Counted from the first letter of the stretch, positions 1 to 8,689 are shown. The stretch: 53,382 nt of DNA from Nocardioides luteus (GCF_014648595.1 NZ_BMRK01000022.1:12784-66165), one strand, 5' to 3'. Numbers and translations are program-made. The notes: a model not told the origin generated them from the sequence alone.

Positions 1-639
1 TTTTCCGTCGGGCCCGAGAACATCAGCAAGCCCGGCTGTGCCGGTCGCGCAGGGCTCTTCTCTCGGATCAGGCTCGTCGACCCTGATCCGGACGCGACCC
101 CCGACCAGATCGTGCCGGAGGGGGAACGGGGGCAGGTGATCGCGTCGTTGGAGAGCCCGGAGGCGTTCGCCGGCTACTGGAACCGCCCCGACGCCGACGC
201 CAAGGCGATCCGCGACGGCTGGTACTACACCAACGACCTCGCGGTCGCCGACGAGGATGGCGACCTGTGGGTCTCGGGTCGCGTCGACGACATGATCAAC
301 TCCGGCGGCGAGAACCTCTACCCCGAGGAGATCGAGCACGCCCTCGCCGCCTCGCCCGACGTGCAGGAGGTCATCGTCGCGGCGACGCCTCACGACAAGT
401 GGGGTCAGGCTGTCACCGCGTTCATCGTCGGGCGCCCTGAGGACCCCGCCGCGACGACGCTGGCCAAGGTCGAGCAGTTCGCCCGGGACGAGGCGGGCCT
501 GCCGTCCCTGAAGCGCCCCAAGCGCTACGTCGTGGTGGACCAGATCCCCAAGTCCGCCGTTGGGAAGATCCTGCGGCGCCGTCTCACCGCAGGTGAGTTC
601 GAAACCCTTGCCGACACCGAGGAAGGTACGCCGCTGTGA
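1..639 (+). CDS. Acyl-CoA synthetase / AMP-dependent ligase, C-terminal part (5' end outside window)
   Basis: The reading frame is open from base 1, so only the last 212 codons are present. They carry the second half of the adenylate-forming (ANL) fold: a GWYYTNDLA motif followed by SGRVDDMINSGGENLYP, the hinge and A8 region that closes over the acyl-adenylate. Near the end SAVGKILRR supplies the A10 lysine needed for adenylation. Such enzymes activate a carboxylic acid with ATP and CoA. The substrate cannot be read from this half, but benzoate/chlorobenzoate-type ligases look similar here. The stop overlaps the GTG start of the next gene (GTGA), so it is translationally coupled to the molybdenum hydroxylase genes, suggesting that the acyl-CoA made here feeds that enzyme. 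Confidence 0.85.
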   Translation, partial: FSVGPENISKPGCAGRAGLFSRIRLVDPDPDATPDQIVPEGERGQVIASLESPEAFAGYWNRPDADAKAIRDGWYYTNDLAVADEDGDLWVSGRVDDMINSGGENLYPEEIEHALAASPDVQEVIVAATPHDKWGQAVTAFIVGRPEDPAATTLAKVEQFARDEAGLPSLKRPKRYVVVDQIPKSAVGKILRRRLTAGEFETLADTEEGTPL

Positions 640-3038
640 CTGGACTCGCTCGTGTCGAGGACGCTGCGCTGCTGACTGGTCAGGGCCGCTTCCTCGACGA
701 CCTGGACCCGCTCCCGGGCACGCTCGTGGCAGCGGTGGTCCGCAGTCCCCACGCCCATGCCCGGATCAGGTCGGTCAACCTCGAGAAGGCCCGTCGGATG
801 CCTGGTGTGGCGGCGGTGATCGGACCTGAGGAGGTGCTCGCGACGCTCAAGCCGTTCCCGCTCTCGGTGAAGACGCCCCACCCCTACTATCCGACCGCGA
901 CCGACAAGACCCGCTTCGTGGGAGAACCCGTGGCGGTCGTGGTGGCCTCCGACCGCTACCTGGCCGAGGACGCCGCCGAGCTCGTCGAGATCGACTACGA
1001 GCCGCTTCCCGTCGTGGTCCGCACGGACCAGGCTCTGCTGCCGGACGCCCCGTTGCTGCACGACGGCTCGGACAGCAACGTCGCGACCGACCGGGAGTTC
1101 ACCTTCGGCAGCGTCGACGAGGCCTTCGCCGAAGCGCCGCACGTCGTCACCCGCACCTACTCGTTCCCGCGCTACTCCTCGATGCCGATGGAGTGCTACG
1201 TCGTCGTCGCCGACTGGCGGGACGGGCCCGACGGACCTGAGATCACCGCCCACGCCAACTTCCACGGCCCGTTCTCGATGGCGCCGGTGGTCGCCGGAGC
1301 CCTCGGCATCCCCACCTCCTCGCTGCGCCTGGTGGTGCCGGCGGACATCGGCGGAAGCTTCGGGATCAAGTCGGGTGTCTACCCGTACATCGCGCTGATG
1401 GCTCTGGCCAGCAAGCACGCAGGCCGTCCGGTGCGGTGGTCCGAGGACCGGCTCGAGCACCTGCTCGCGAGCTCGGCCGGCTCCGACCGCATCATGACGT
1501 TCGAGGCCGCGGTGGACGACGACGCGGTGATCAGCGCGCTGCGGGTCGACCTCATCGACAACGTCGGCGCCTATCTACGGCCCCCGGAGCCGAGCACCCT
1601 CTACCGCTGCTTCGGCAACATCACGGGCGCGTACACGATCGACGCGGTGCACATCAGAGCGCGCGCGGTGGTCACCAACAAGACGCCCACGGGACTGAAC
1701 CGCGGATTCGGGGGTCAGCAGCTCTACTTCGGGCTCGAGCGGCTCATCGACGACATCGCGCGCGAGCGCGACCTCGACCCCGCGGAGGTGCGCCGTCGCA
1801 ACCTGATCCCGGCGAAGGCCTTCCCGTACGCCACACCGAGCGGCGGCATCTACGACTCCGGGGACTACGAGCGAGCCTTCGAGCTCGCCCTCGACAACGT
1901 CGACTACCAGCGGCTCCGCAAGGAGCAGCGGGTCGCTCGCGAGAACGGCGAGTGGATGGGGATCGGGATCGCGACGGTCGTCGACCCGTCGGCCACGAAC
2001 ATCGGGTACGTCGGGCTGGCGACCCCGGTCCAGGACCGCACCGCCAAGCGCGGTAAGTCGGGCTCGACCGAGCACGTCCGGGTCACGGTCGATCCCCAGG
2101 GGGTCGTGGGCGTGCTTCTCGGCACCGTGCCACAGGGGCAGGGGCATGCCACGGTCGCCCGGGACATCGTCGCCGAGCGTCTCGGGCTGCCGAAGGAACA
2201 GGTTCGCCCCCGGGTGGAGATGGACACCGCCTCGACGCCGTGGACGATCAGCTCGGGGAGCTACTCGTCGAGATTCTCCCCTCTCCTGACGAGCGCGCTG
2301 CTCGAGGCCGCCGACCGCATCGCCGAGTCGATCAAGGTGGCCGCCGCCGTGCTCCTCGAGGTCGAAGCCGAGCGGCTGGAGCTCGCCGACGGGATGGTGA
2401 GGGTCATCGGCGACCCGGACCGCTCGGTCGCGTTCCGACACGCGGCCGGGTTGATCCACTGGGACCCCGGATCGCTGCCCGACGGATTCTCGGCCCGGCT
2501 CTACGAGGAGGCTGCCTACACGCCTCCGCAGTCGAAGGCCGCCTCCCGCACCGACCAGATCAACTCCAGCCTCTGCTACGGGTTCGTCGCCGACGTCGTG
2601 GTCGTGCGGATCGACCCGGAGACCCTGACGGTGAAGATCGAAGACCTCTCCACCGTCCACGACGCCGGAACGATCTTGAACAAGACCCTCCTGGAGGGTC
2701 AGGTGCACGGCGCGATCACCCAGGCGCTCGGTGGAGCGCTCTTCGAGGAGATGACCTACTCCGACGCTGGACAGCCCACCGCGGGCACGTTCATGGACTA
2801 CCTCTGCCCGACATCGGCGGAGTCGGTCTTCCCGCTGACCAGCGACCACCTCGAGACGCCGTCGCCGCTGACCAGGCTCGGCGCCAAGGGATGCGGAGAA
2901 GGCAGCTCGATGAGTCTCCCGGTGGCGATCGCCAACGCCGTGGCCGACGCGCTCCAGCGCGAGGGCATCACGGTCGACTCGCTGCCGCTGCACGGAAACG
3001 TACTGCACGAACTGCTCACCACATCGAAGGGAAACTGA
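636..3038 (+). CDS. Molybdopterin-binding large subunit of a xanthine dehydrogenase-family hydroxylase
   Basis: This 800-residue protein has the layout of the molybdenum subunit of xanthine oxidase-family hydroxylases: an N-terminal hammerhead domain (about 10-120), then the MoCo-binding domains. GGSFGIKSG near residue 240 and RGFGG near 355 are cofactor-binding loops, and GCGEGSS near 754 holds the expected catalytic glutamate. The AYxCSFR loop of form I CO dehydrogenase is absent, so it should not be called CoxL. The family hydroxylates or reduces a carbon in aromatic, heterocyclic or acyl-CoA substrates using water. The GTG start overlaps the upstream ligase stop. The FAD and Fe-S subunits follow, separated by an enoyl-CoA hydratase gene, which points to an acyl-CoA substrate. 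Substrate identity is inference. Confidence 0.9.
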   Translation: MTGLARVEDAALLTGQGRFLDDLDPLPGTLVAAVVRSPHAHARIRSVNLEKARRMPGVAAVIGPEEVLATLKPFPLSVKTPHPYYPTATDKTRFVGEPVAVVVASDRYLAEDAAELVEIDYEPLPVVVRTDQALLPDAPLLHDGSDSNVATDREFTFGSVDEAFAEAPHVVTRTYSFPRYSSMPMECYVVVADWRDGPDGPEITAHANFHGPFSMAPVVAGALGIPTSSLRLVVPADIGGSFGIKSGVYPYIALMALASKHAGRPVRWSEDRLEHLLASSAGSDRIMTFEAAVDDDAVISALRVDLIDNVGAYLRPPEPSTLYRCFGNITGAYTIDAVHIRARAVVTNKTPTGLNRGFGGQQLYFGLERLIDDIARERDLDPAEVRRRNLIPAKAFPYATPSGGIYDSGDYERAFELALDNVDYQRLRKEQRVARENGEWMGIGIATVVDPSATNIGYVGLATPVQDRTAKRGKSGSTEHVRVTVDPQGVVGVLLGTVPQGQGHATVARDIVAERLGLPKEQVRPRVEMDTASTPWTISSGSYSSRFSPLLTSALLEAADRIAESIKVAAAVLLEVEAERLELADGMVRVIGDPDRSVAFRHAAGLIHWDPGSLPDGFSARLYEEAAYTPPQSKAASRTDQINSSLCYGFVADVVVVRIDPETLTVKIEDLSTVHDAGTILNKTLLEGQVHGAITQALGGALFEEMTYSDAGQPTAGTFMDYLCPTSAESVFPLTSDHLETPSPLTRLGAKGCGEGSSMSLPVAIANAVADALQREGITVDSLPLHGNVLHELLTTSKGN

Positions 3039-3039
3039 C

Positions 3040-3819
3040 ATGCCACTCACCGGAGGCGAGATCCGGCTCGAGCACACCCACGAAGGGCGCGTCGCCCACC
3101 TGGTGCTCGACCACGGGCGCTACAACATCATCACGATGGAGACCCGCAGGGTCATGGCGGAACGGTTCGCGGAGACAGACGCGGACGACCGCGTCCAGGT
3201 CGTGGTGATCCGCGCCGAGGGGGAGCACTTCACCTCGGGCGGTGACATCGCCGGGTTCATGGAGGTCGAGCCCGTCGACCTCACCGATCTCGGGCAGGAC
3301 GTCACGGCCGCGGCCCGGAGCCCCAAGCCGGTCGTCGTCGCCATCGACGGGTACTGCTTCGGCGTCGGGCTGGAGCTCGCGCTGTCGGCCGACATCCGCA
3401 TCGCGACGGACCGCTCCCGGTTCGCGCTGCCGGAGATGAAGCTCGGCATGATCCCCGGCAGCGGCGGCACGCAGCGGCTGGCGCGACTGATCGGCCTCTC
3501 TCGCGCGAAGTACCACATTCTGACCGGGGAGCGGATCACCGGACAGCAGGCACTCGACTGGGGCCTGACCTCACACAACTGTGCCGACGCACAGGAGCTG
3601 GAGAAGACCGTCGACGAGGTCGTGAGCAAGCTGCTCAGCTACTCACCGCTGGCGATGAGGACCGCGAAGGAAGTGCTCGACCGAGGGGTCGACGGTCCGC
3701 TCTACACCGGCATCGAGCTCGAGCGGAAGGCCTACTCGATGCTCAGGGCCAGTCATGACTTCGCCGAAGGAGTCGCAGCCTTCGGGGAGAAGCGTCCGCC
3801 GCGGTTCGAGGGCCGGTGA
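3040..3819 (+). CDS. Enoyl-CoA hydratase/isomerase family protein (crotonase fold)
   Basis: The protein is 259 residues, the usual crotonase length. The oxyanion-hole segments are visible: FTSGGDIAGF near residue 67 and the second region around GYCFGVGLELALSADIRIA near residue 105-120, followed by LPEMKLGMIPGSGGTQRL, where hydratases carry a catalytic glutamate. It probably hydrates or isomerises an unsaturated acyl-CoA. It starts two bases after the large molybdenum subunit stops and is followed four bases later by the FAD subunit, so it is embedded in the hydroxylase operon. This supports a pathway in which an activated acid is hydroxylated and then hydrated in beta-oxidation style. A dedicated role in ring opening is possible but cannot be seen. 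Confidence 0.88.
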   Translation: MPLTGGEIRLEHTHEGRVAHLVLDHGRYNIITMETRRVMAERFAETDADDRVQVVVIRAEGEHFTSGGDIAGFMEVEPVDLTDLGQDVTAAARSPKPVVVAIDGYCFGVGLELALSADIRIATDRSRFALPEMKLGMIPGSGGTQRLARLIGLSRAKYHILTGERITGQQALDWGLTSHNCADAQELEKTVDEVVSKLLSYSPLAMRTAKEVLDRGVDGPLYTGIELERKAYSMLRASHDFAEGVAAFGEKRPPRFEGR

Positions 3820-3823
3820 TCCT

Positions 3824-4732
3824 GTGAAGGCCGCGCCTTTCGCGTACGTCCGTCCCGGCACGGTCGCCGATGTGGTGGCCGAGCTCTCCCAGGAAGGCTC
3901 CAAGGTGATCGCCGGTGGTCAGTCGCTGGTGCCGGTGCTCGCGATGCGACTGGGACGGCCGGCTCAGCTGATCGACATCAACGCGGTGCGGGACCTGAAC
4001 GGGCTCGCCCTGGACCGCGGGGCTCTCCGGGTCGGTGCCACCGTGCGCCAGAGGCGGATGCAACGGGAGCAGATCGCCGCCGGGGTCCCGCTGGTCCGGC
4101 TGGCCCTGCCATGGGTCGGTCACCGCGAGGTACGCAGCCGGGGCACCGTGTGCGGCAGCATCGCGCACGCGGATCCCTCGGCCGAGCTGCCCGCAGTGGC
4201 CGCCTGCCTGGAGGCGACGATGGTGCTGACGAGCCAGCGCGGCACTCGGCAGGTGTCTGCCGCCGACTTCTTCACCGGCGCGCTGTCGACGGTCGCCGAA
4301 CCGGACGAGCTCCTGTCGGACGTGGTCTTCCCGGTCGCGAAGCCGGGCGAGGGGTTCGGGTTCGGCGAGTTCGCCCGCCGCCACGGCGACTTCGCCTTGG
4401 CAGGCGTGGCCGTGCGGGTGAGGACGTCGGAGGGGTCGGTGGACGCGCGACTGACGTGCTTCGGCGTCTCGGACGTACCGGTCACCGTGGATGTGTCGCA
4501 GCAGCTTCGCGCCGCCCTCGAGAAGACCGGCTCGGATCCGTCGCGACCGGATCTGCAGTCAGCACTGGCCGCGCACACCCCAGGTGTCGCCGCCGTCGCC
4601 GTGAACACCGGGGGCGACAGTCACGCCAGCCCCGGGTACCGCCGACGTCTGATCAGCGTTCTCGCCGCTCGCGAGGTGAGCCGCGCCTACGTGTCAGCCA
4701 GACTCTCCGAATCCGAGGAACGATCACGATGA
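3824..4732 (+). CDS. FAD-binding medium subunit of the molybdenum hydroxylase (CoxM/XdhB-like)
   Basis: I chose the GTG at 3824, which gives 302 residues and begins with the typical KAAPFAYVRPGTV; the frame is open further upstream, but that part runs inside the hydratase gene. The FAD-binding PCMH domain shows AGGQSLVPVLAMRL near residues 33-46 and RGTVCGSIAHADPSAELP near 105-122, both flavin-contacting loops of this family, followed by the CO_deh_flav_C domain. It passes electrons from the Fe-S subunit to the acceptor. Its stop overlaps the ATG of the next gene (ATGA), so stoichiometric production with the Fe-S subunit is likely. Confidence 0.88.
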   Translation: MKAAPFAYVRPGTVADVVAELSQEGSKVIAGGQSLVPVLAMRLGRPAQLIDINAVRDLNGLALDRGALRVGATVRQRRMQREQIAAGVPLVRLALPWVGHREVRSRGTVCGSIAHADPSAELPAVAACLEATMVLTSQRGTRQVSAADFFTGALSTVAEPDELLSDVVFPVAKPGEGFGFGEFARRHGDFALAGVAVRVRTSEGSVDARLTCFGVSDVPVTVDVSQQLRAALEKTGSDPSRPDLQSALAAHTPGVAAVAVNTGGDSHASPGYRRRLISVLAAREVSRAYVSARLSESEERSR

Positions 4733-5943
4733 ATCTGCCGCAGCCGCATGCCCGTACCGAGGCCGACCAGGCCGTCGATGTGAATCTCACCGTCAACGGC
4801 ACCGAGGTGGCGCTGTCGTTGCCGGCTCGAGTCACCCTGTCCGATGCCCTGCGCGATCACCTGGGCCTCACCGGCACCCACGTCGGCTGCGAGCACGGGA
4901 TCTGTGGCATGTGCACGGTGCTCGTCGACGGCGACGCGGCGCGCGCGTGCCTGCTGTTCGCGGTCCAGCTCGACGGTGCGGAGATCACCACGGTGGAGGG
5001 GCTCGGCTGGCCGGACGAGCTGCACCCCCTGCAGGAGTCTTTCGGCCGCCACCACGGGCTGCAGTGCGGCTTCTGCACGCCCGGCTTCTTGATGAGCTCG
5101 TACGACCTGCTCACCCACGAGCCCGAGGTGCAGCGGGACGACCTGTCGACCGAGCTTTCCGGAGTGCTGTGTCGGTGCACGGGGTACCGCAACATCATCG
5201 ACGCCGTCGACGATGTCGCTCAGGCTCACCGTGGCGCCCTCCCCGGTCCGGGGAACTGCGGGCAGCGCACTCTCGTCGGGCGTACGAGTGCGACGACCCC
5301 AGCGGCAGTCGCGGCCGAGAGCGACGTCGAGGAGGAGCCCACCGAGCGACCCGAGGAGATCGAGCTCCCGGCCGGCGCGCCCACCATTCACATCGATGTC
5401 ACCAGCCAGCTGGCCTCCGGCCCGGACGAGGTGGCACACGTCTTCGGCGACATCCGCCTGCTCGCGCGCTGCCTGCCGGGCGCGGAGCTGACCGACGAGC
5501 TCGGTGCCGACTGGTACCGGGGTCGGGCACGCATCGCCCTGGGGCCGATGCGGATGGCCTTCACCGGCATCGCCCACATCGAGGAGCAGACGGCCGATCG
5601 CATCGTCATGCGAGCGCAGGGCAAGGACACCGGTGGCGGGGCGCAGGCCCGCATCGTCATGTCGGCGACCGCGGTCGAGGGCGGTGGAACTGCGCTTCGG
5701 GCCGAGGCCAGCGTCTTCCTGACCGGACGTATCGCCGGCTTCGGCCGCTCTCTGGCCGGTGATGTGAGCCGCCGGATGTTCGAGGAGTTCGCGCGTGCCG
5801 TGGATCGGGCTGCGGCGGGGGAGGAGGAGCCGACCGCGGGTACGCGTCCGCCCGGTGCGATCTCCTTGCTGGTCGCGACGATCCTCGACCGGGTCCGAGC
5901 CTTCGTCCGAAGGCTGACCACCCGCGGTGCGCACCGACGGTGA
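4729..5943 (+). CDS. Fused 2Fe-2S subunit (CoxS-like) and SRPBCC/CoxG-like domain of the molybdenum hydroxylase
   Basis: The ATG at 4729 overlaps the previous stop and gives 404 residues, more than twice a normal CoxS (about 160). The first ~165 residues contain both 2Fe-2S clusters: CEHGICGMC with a downstream Cys, and CGFCTPG with CRCTGY. After an acidic, proline-rich linker (about 180-215), residues ~220-365 form a CoxG/SRPBCC domain (IDVTSQLASGPDEVAHVFGDI, CLPGAEL, ALGPMRMAFTG). CoxG is normally a separate protein that recruits or matures CO dehydrogenase-type enzymes at the membrane. The tail after 370 is basic and ends with arginine/histidine residues. The fusion is visible in one uninterrupted frame. 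Its role in assembly or membrane attachment is inference. Confidence 0.88.
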   Translation: MNLPQPHARTEADQAVDVNLTVNGTEVALSLPARVTLSDALRDHLGLTGTHVGCEHGICGMCTVLVDGDAARACLLFAVQLDGAEITTVEGLGWPDELHPLQESFGRHHGLQCGFCTPGFLMSSYDLLTHEPEVQRDDLSTELSGVLCRCTGYRNIIDAVDDVAQAHRGALPGPGNCGQRTLVGRTSATTPAAVAAESDVEEEPTERPEEIELPAGAPTIHIDVTSQLASGPDEVAHVFGDIRLLARCLPGAELTDELGADWYRGRARIALGPMRMAFTGIAHIEEQTADRIVMRAQGKDTGGGAQARIVMSATAVEGGGTALRAEASVFLTGRIAGFGRSLAGDVSRRMFEEFARAVDRAAAGEEEPTAGTRPPGAISLLVATILDRVRAFVRRLTTRGAHRR

Positions 5944-6033
5944 CCTCCGTAGGCGCCGCTCGTGATGAGCGGACAGGCGGTATAGCCCCTTCTGCCTATT
6001 ACCGCGGGGGCGTCACCGTGCTTTCGTGGAGGT

Positions 6034-7398
6034 ATGAGTCGAACGCTGGATGTCGACTACATCGTGGTGGGCGCCGGCGCCATGGGGATGGCCTTCACCG
6101 ACGCTCTGATCGACCATGCCGAGGTGCGGGTGGCGCTGCTCGACCGGCGCCACGGCGTCGGCGGGCACTGGCTCGAGGCCTACCCCTTCGTCCGGCTCCA
6201 CCAGGCGTCTCCGTTCTACGGGGTCGCCTCGACCCCGCTCGGCAGCGGCGGGATCCAGCAGCGCGGCCCCGAGGAGGGGCTGCACGAGCGCGCCACCCAG
6301 GCGGAGATCTGCGCCTACTACGCGCGTGTCCTCGATCGGCTGGTGGAGTCCGGGAGGGTGGAGTTCCTGGCGAACAGCGAGTACGCCGGGGACGGTGCCG
6401 TCGTCTCGCGCGTCTCCGGGGAACGGACCGAGATGCCCGGGGCTCGCGTGGTCGACGCGCGCTACCTGGCGCCCAGCATCCCCGCCGAGAAGCCGCCGCC
6501 GTTCGGCTTCACCGAGGATGCCCGGGTGCTCCCGGTCAACGAGCTCGCACGGCTCGAGGAGGCGCCGAGCCAGTACGTCGTCGTCGGCTCCGGCAAGACC
6601 GCGACCGACGCCTGCATCTGGCTGCTCTCGCGTGGCGTCGACCCGGACTCGATCTGCTGGGTACGGCCGCGCGACCCGTGGATGTTCAACCGGGCCGTGG
6701 TGCAGCCCGAGCCCGCGGTCTTCATCGGCATGGCCGCCGACATGATGCATGCCGCCGAGCAGTCGACGTCGCTCGAGGAGCTGTTCCTCCGGCTCGAGGA
6801 CGCCGGCATCATGCTCCGCATCGACCGCGCTGTCATGCCGACGATGGCCAAGACGCCGACGCTGGCGACGTGGGAGCTCGCGCAGCTGCGTACGGTCGAG
6901 AACGTAGTACGCCGCGGCCACCTGCACCACGTCGAGCGCGGCTCGCTCACCTTCGGTGGCGGCTCCGTCGGCATCGCCGAGGACGCCGTGGTCGTCCACT
7001 GTGCCGCCGACGGGCTGAAGTATCCGCCGCTCATCCCGATCTGGCGGCCCGAGGCGATCACGCTGCAGCCGATCCGGGCCGGCTTCCCGTGCTTCGCCGC
7101 CGCGCTGGCCGGCTACGTCGAGGCGACCCGCGACTCCGACGCCGAGAAGAACAGGCTCTGCCCGCCGAGCCCGTACCCGGACTCGATGGCGGCGTGGGCA
7201 CGGATGAACGTGCTCGGCACCCAGGCGGTCATGTCGTTCTCGGCCGAGCCGGACATCAAGGAGTGGGCGGACCAGGTCGCGCTGAACCCGGCGCGGGTGC
7301 CGCCGGGCGATCCCGCCTCTGCTGTGCTGGACGACGCGCGCGAGCGCCTCGCGAAGCACCTGAAGCCCGGCGTCGCCCAGCTGGAGCGGCTGCTCTGA
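6034..7398 (+). CDS. FAD/NAD(P)-binding oxidoreductase, flavin monooxygenase-like
   Basis: The protein has 454 residues. The N-terminal dinucleotide fold reads VVGAGAMGMAF near residue 10, and a second nucleotide-binding stretch, VVVGSGKTATDACIWL, occurs near 184, as in two-dinucleotide-fold flavoproteins such as FMO-type monooxygenases. The sequence GHWLEAYPFVRLHQ near 46-60 is typical of a poorly characterised actinobacterial family. The ATG at 6034 follows GTGGAGGT, a good ribosome-binding site. It lies 90 bases after the hydroxylase operon on the same strand, so it may be co-transcribed, but it is not coupled. The substrate is unknown. Confidence 0.75.
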   Translation: MSRTLDVDYIVVGAGAMGMAFTDALIDHAEVRVALLDRRHGVGGHWLEAYPFVRLHQASPFYGVASTPLGSGGIQQRGPEEGLHERATQAEICAYYARVLDRLVESGRVEFLANSEYAGDGAVVSRVSGERTEMPGARVVDARYLAPSIPAEKPPPFGFTEDARVLPVNELARLEEAPSQYVVVGSGKTATDACIWLLSRGVDPDSICWVRPRDPWMFNRAVVQPEPAVFIGMAADMMHAAEQSTSLEELFLRLEDAGIMLRIDRAVMPTMAKTPTLATWELAQLRTVENVVRRGHLHHVERGSLTFGGGSVGIAEDAVVVHCAADGLKYPPLIPIWRPEAITLQPIRAGFPCFAAALAGYVEATRDSDAEKNRLCPPSPYPDSMAAWARMNVLGTQAVMSFSAEPDIKEWADQVALNPARVPPGDPASAVLDDARERLAKHLKPGVAQLERLL

Positions 7399-7418
7399 CC
7401 GTCTTCCGCAGCGGTCGG

Positions 7419-7802
7419 TCAGCCGTCGAAGGTCTCGGCGAGGTCGGCCGGCGCAGCGGAGAGCCAGGCGTCGACGACCAGGTCGCGGAGATCCTTCGGG
7501 TCGATGACGATCAGCTCGACCAGCACGGCCGGGAAGTTGTCGAAGTGGGGGATGGTGAACACCCCGTCGATGCCGGCGGCGAGCACGCCCTCCTTCTCGT
7601 GGAGGTCCGCGGTGTTGACCGCGAGGATCGGCTGGGCGGGCGGTTTCTGGTCACCGAACCGTTTGATGTCGGCCTTGCTGAACTTGCGCAGCCAGGCGAA
7701 CCCCTTGCCACGAACGGACCAGGTCGGGTGGCCGTGCCGTTCCCCCTGCGTCACCTCCGGCAGGTCGGCCAGCACCTGCGCGAGATCTTCGAGTGTCGCC
7801 AT
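7419..7802 (-). CDS. MmcQ/YjbR family protein
   Basis: This is a 127-residue protein of the MmcQ/YjbR (CyaY-like fold) family. The family pattern is seen as LPEVTQGERHGHPTWSVRGKGFAWL near residues 14-38, then KRFGDQKPP and the C-terminal LVVDAWLSAAP. Members are often annotated as DNA-binding, but the biochemical role is not established. Its ATG at 7802 is preceded by TAGGCT and six bases, so it is probably translated from a leaderless transcript. It converges on the flavoprotein gene with a 20-base gap. Confidence 0.8.
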   Translation of the reverse strand: MATLEDLAQVLADLPEVTQGERHGHPTWSVRGKGFAWLRKFSKADIKRFGDQKPPAQPILAVNTADLHEKEGVLAAGIDGVFTIPHFDNFPAVLVELIVIDPKDLRDLVVDAWLSAAPADLAETFDG

Positions 7803-7808
7803 CGCCCC

Positions 7809-7814
7809 AGCCTA
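7809..7814 (-). promoter_or_regulatory. -10 box of a leaderless promoter (MmcQ/YjbR gene)
   Basis: On the minus strand TAGGCT is followed by GGGGCG and then the ATG at 7802, placing transcription start at or next to the start codon. Confidence 0.55.
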
Positions 7815-7832
7815 GTCGCCGAGTCGGGTGGG

Positions 7833-7838
7833 TAGTGT
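7833..7838 (+). promoter_or_regulatory. -10 box of a leaderless promoter (first DUF385 gene)
   Basis: TAGTGT is followed by seven bases and the GTG at 7846. This geometry decides the start of the DUF385 gene over the GTG at 7828, which would lie upstream of the transcript. It is divergent from the box for the MmcQ/YjbR gene 20 bases away. Confidence 0.55.
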
Positions 7839-7845
7839 CGCGTCT

Positions 7846-8322
7846 GTGACGTCGATGATCGATCGGATCGTGTCCCGGCTGCTGCGTACCCGGGCGGTCG
7901 TCCGCGCGCCGATCTGGCTCTACCGTCATCGCGCCGGATGGCTCTTCGGGTCCCGGATGCTGATGCTCGAGCACGTCGGACGCCGCTCGGGAGCATTGAG
8001 ATACGTGTGTCTGGAGGTCGTCGAACGTCCGAGCGCGAGCGAGATCGTCGTGGTCAGCGGTTTCGGCGAGCGGGCGCAGTGGTACCAGAACCTTCTCGCC
8101 GAGCCGTCGTGCCGGGTCAGCATCGGTTTTCGTCACAACATCGACACCGAGGCGCGGTTCCTCTCCGAGGCGGAGTCGGCCGCTGCGCTGCAGAATTATC
8201 AGCAGGCACACCCGAAGGCCTGGGCACGGCTGCGCGGCGCGATCGAGACCGCCGTCGGCCACGAGGTCGAGGGACTTCCGATGGTCTGCCTGAGACTCCT
8301 AGGAGATGGCGATGCGTCGTAG
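7846..8322 (+). CDS. Deazaflavin (F420)-dependent nitroreductase-family protein (DUF385), first of a pair
   Basis: The protein is 158 residues from the GTG at 7846. LMLEHVGRRSGALRYVCLEVV and the later FGERAQWYQNLLAEP are the signature elements of the DUF385/Ddn-like split beta-barrel fold that binds F420 in actinobacteria. The C-terminal half is helical. It is followed by a second, shorter DUF385 gene that overlaps it by 11 bases. The two may form a heteromer or act on related substrates. The reaction is not known; quinone or nitro-compound reduction is usual for the family. Confidence 0.8.
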   Translation: MTSMIDRIVSRLLRTRAVVRAPIWLYRHRAGWLFGSRMLMLEHVGRRSGALRYVCLEVVERPSASEIVVVSGFGERAQWYQNLLAEPSCRVSIGFRHNIDTEARFLSEAESAAALQNYQQAHPKAWARLRGAIETAVGHEVEGLPMVCLRLLGDGDAS

Positions 8323-8689
8323 CTGGCTGTGGCTGCTGAAGAACACGCTCAACCGAGTCACCACGCGATCTGCCCGCACCGGCCGCGGCCCGTTCTCGTT
8401 GGTGCGCCACGTCGGCCGGAAGTCGGGAAAGACCTACGAGACCCCGATCATCGTCGCGCGGGTCCCGGAAGGCTTCATCGCCGAGCTGACCTACGGCGAG
8501 GACGTCAACTGGTATCGCAACATCGTCGCAGCCAGAGGATGCGAGTTGCTGGTCGAGGGGCAGTGGCATCAGATCTCTGCGATCGAGCCTTATCCGTCGG
8601 ACGCAGGACGGGACGCATTCGGGTATCCCGCCAAGCTGGTGCTGCAGGTGCTCCGGCGCAACGAGTTCAGGCTGCTGCGTACGTCCTGA
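8312..8689 (+). CDS. Deazaflavin (F420)-dependent nitroreductase-family protein (DUF385), second of a pair
   Basis: I place the start at the ATG at 8312 because AGGAG at 8301-8305 sits six bases before it; the ATG at 8306 touches that site. This gives 125 residues. LVRHVGRKSGKTYETPI near 30-46 and YGEDVNWYRNIVAA near 66-80 match the F420-binding DUF385 pattern and align with the preceding protein. The gene starts inside the end of its neighbour in another frame, so the two are translationally coupled. A tandem duplication followed by divergence is likely. Confidence 0.8.
   Translation: MRRSWLWLLKNTLNRVTTRSARTGRGPFSLVRHVGRKSGKTYETPIIVARVPEGFIAELTYGEDVNWYRNIVAARGCELLVEGQWHQISAIEPYPSDAGRDAFGYPAKLVLQVLRRNEFRLLRTS

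Noticed and set aside
636-3038. Possible identity of the large subunit as aerobic CO dehydrogenase (coxL)
   Set aside because: The AYxCSFR loop of form I enzymes is absent and RGFGG is found instead; ligase and hydratase neighbours also argue for another substrate.
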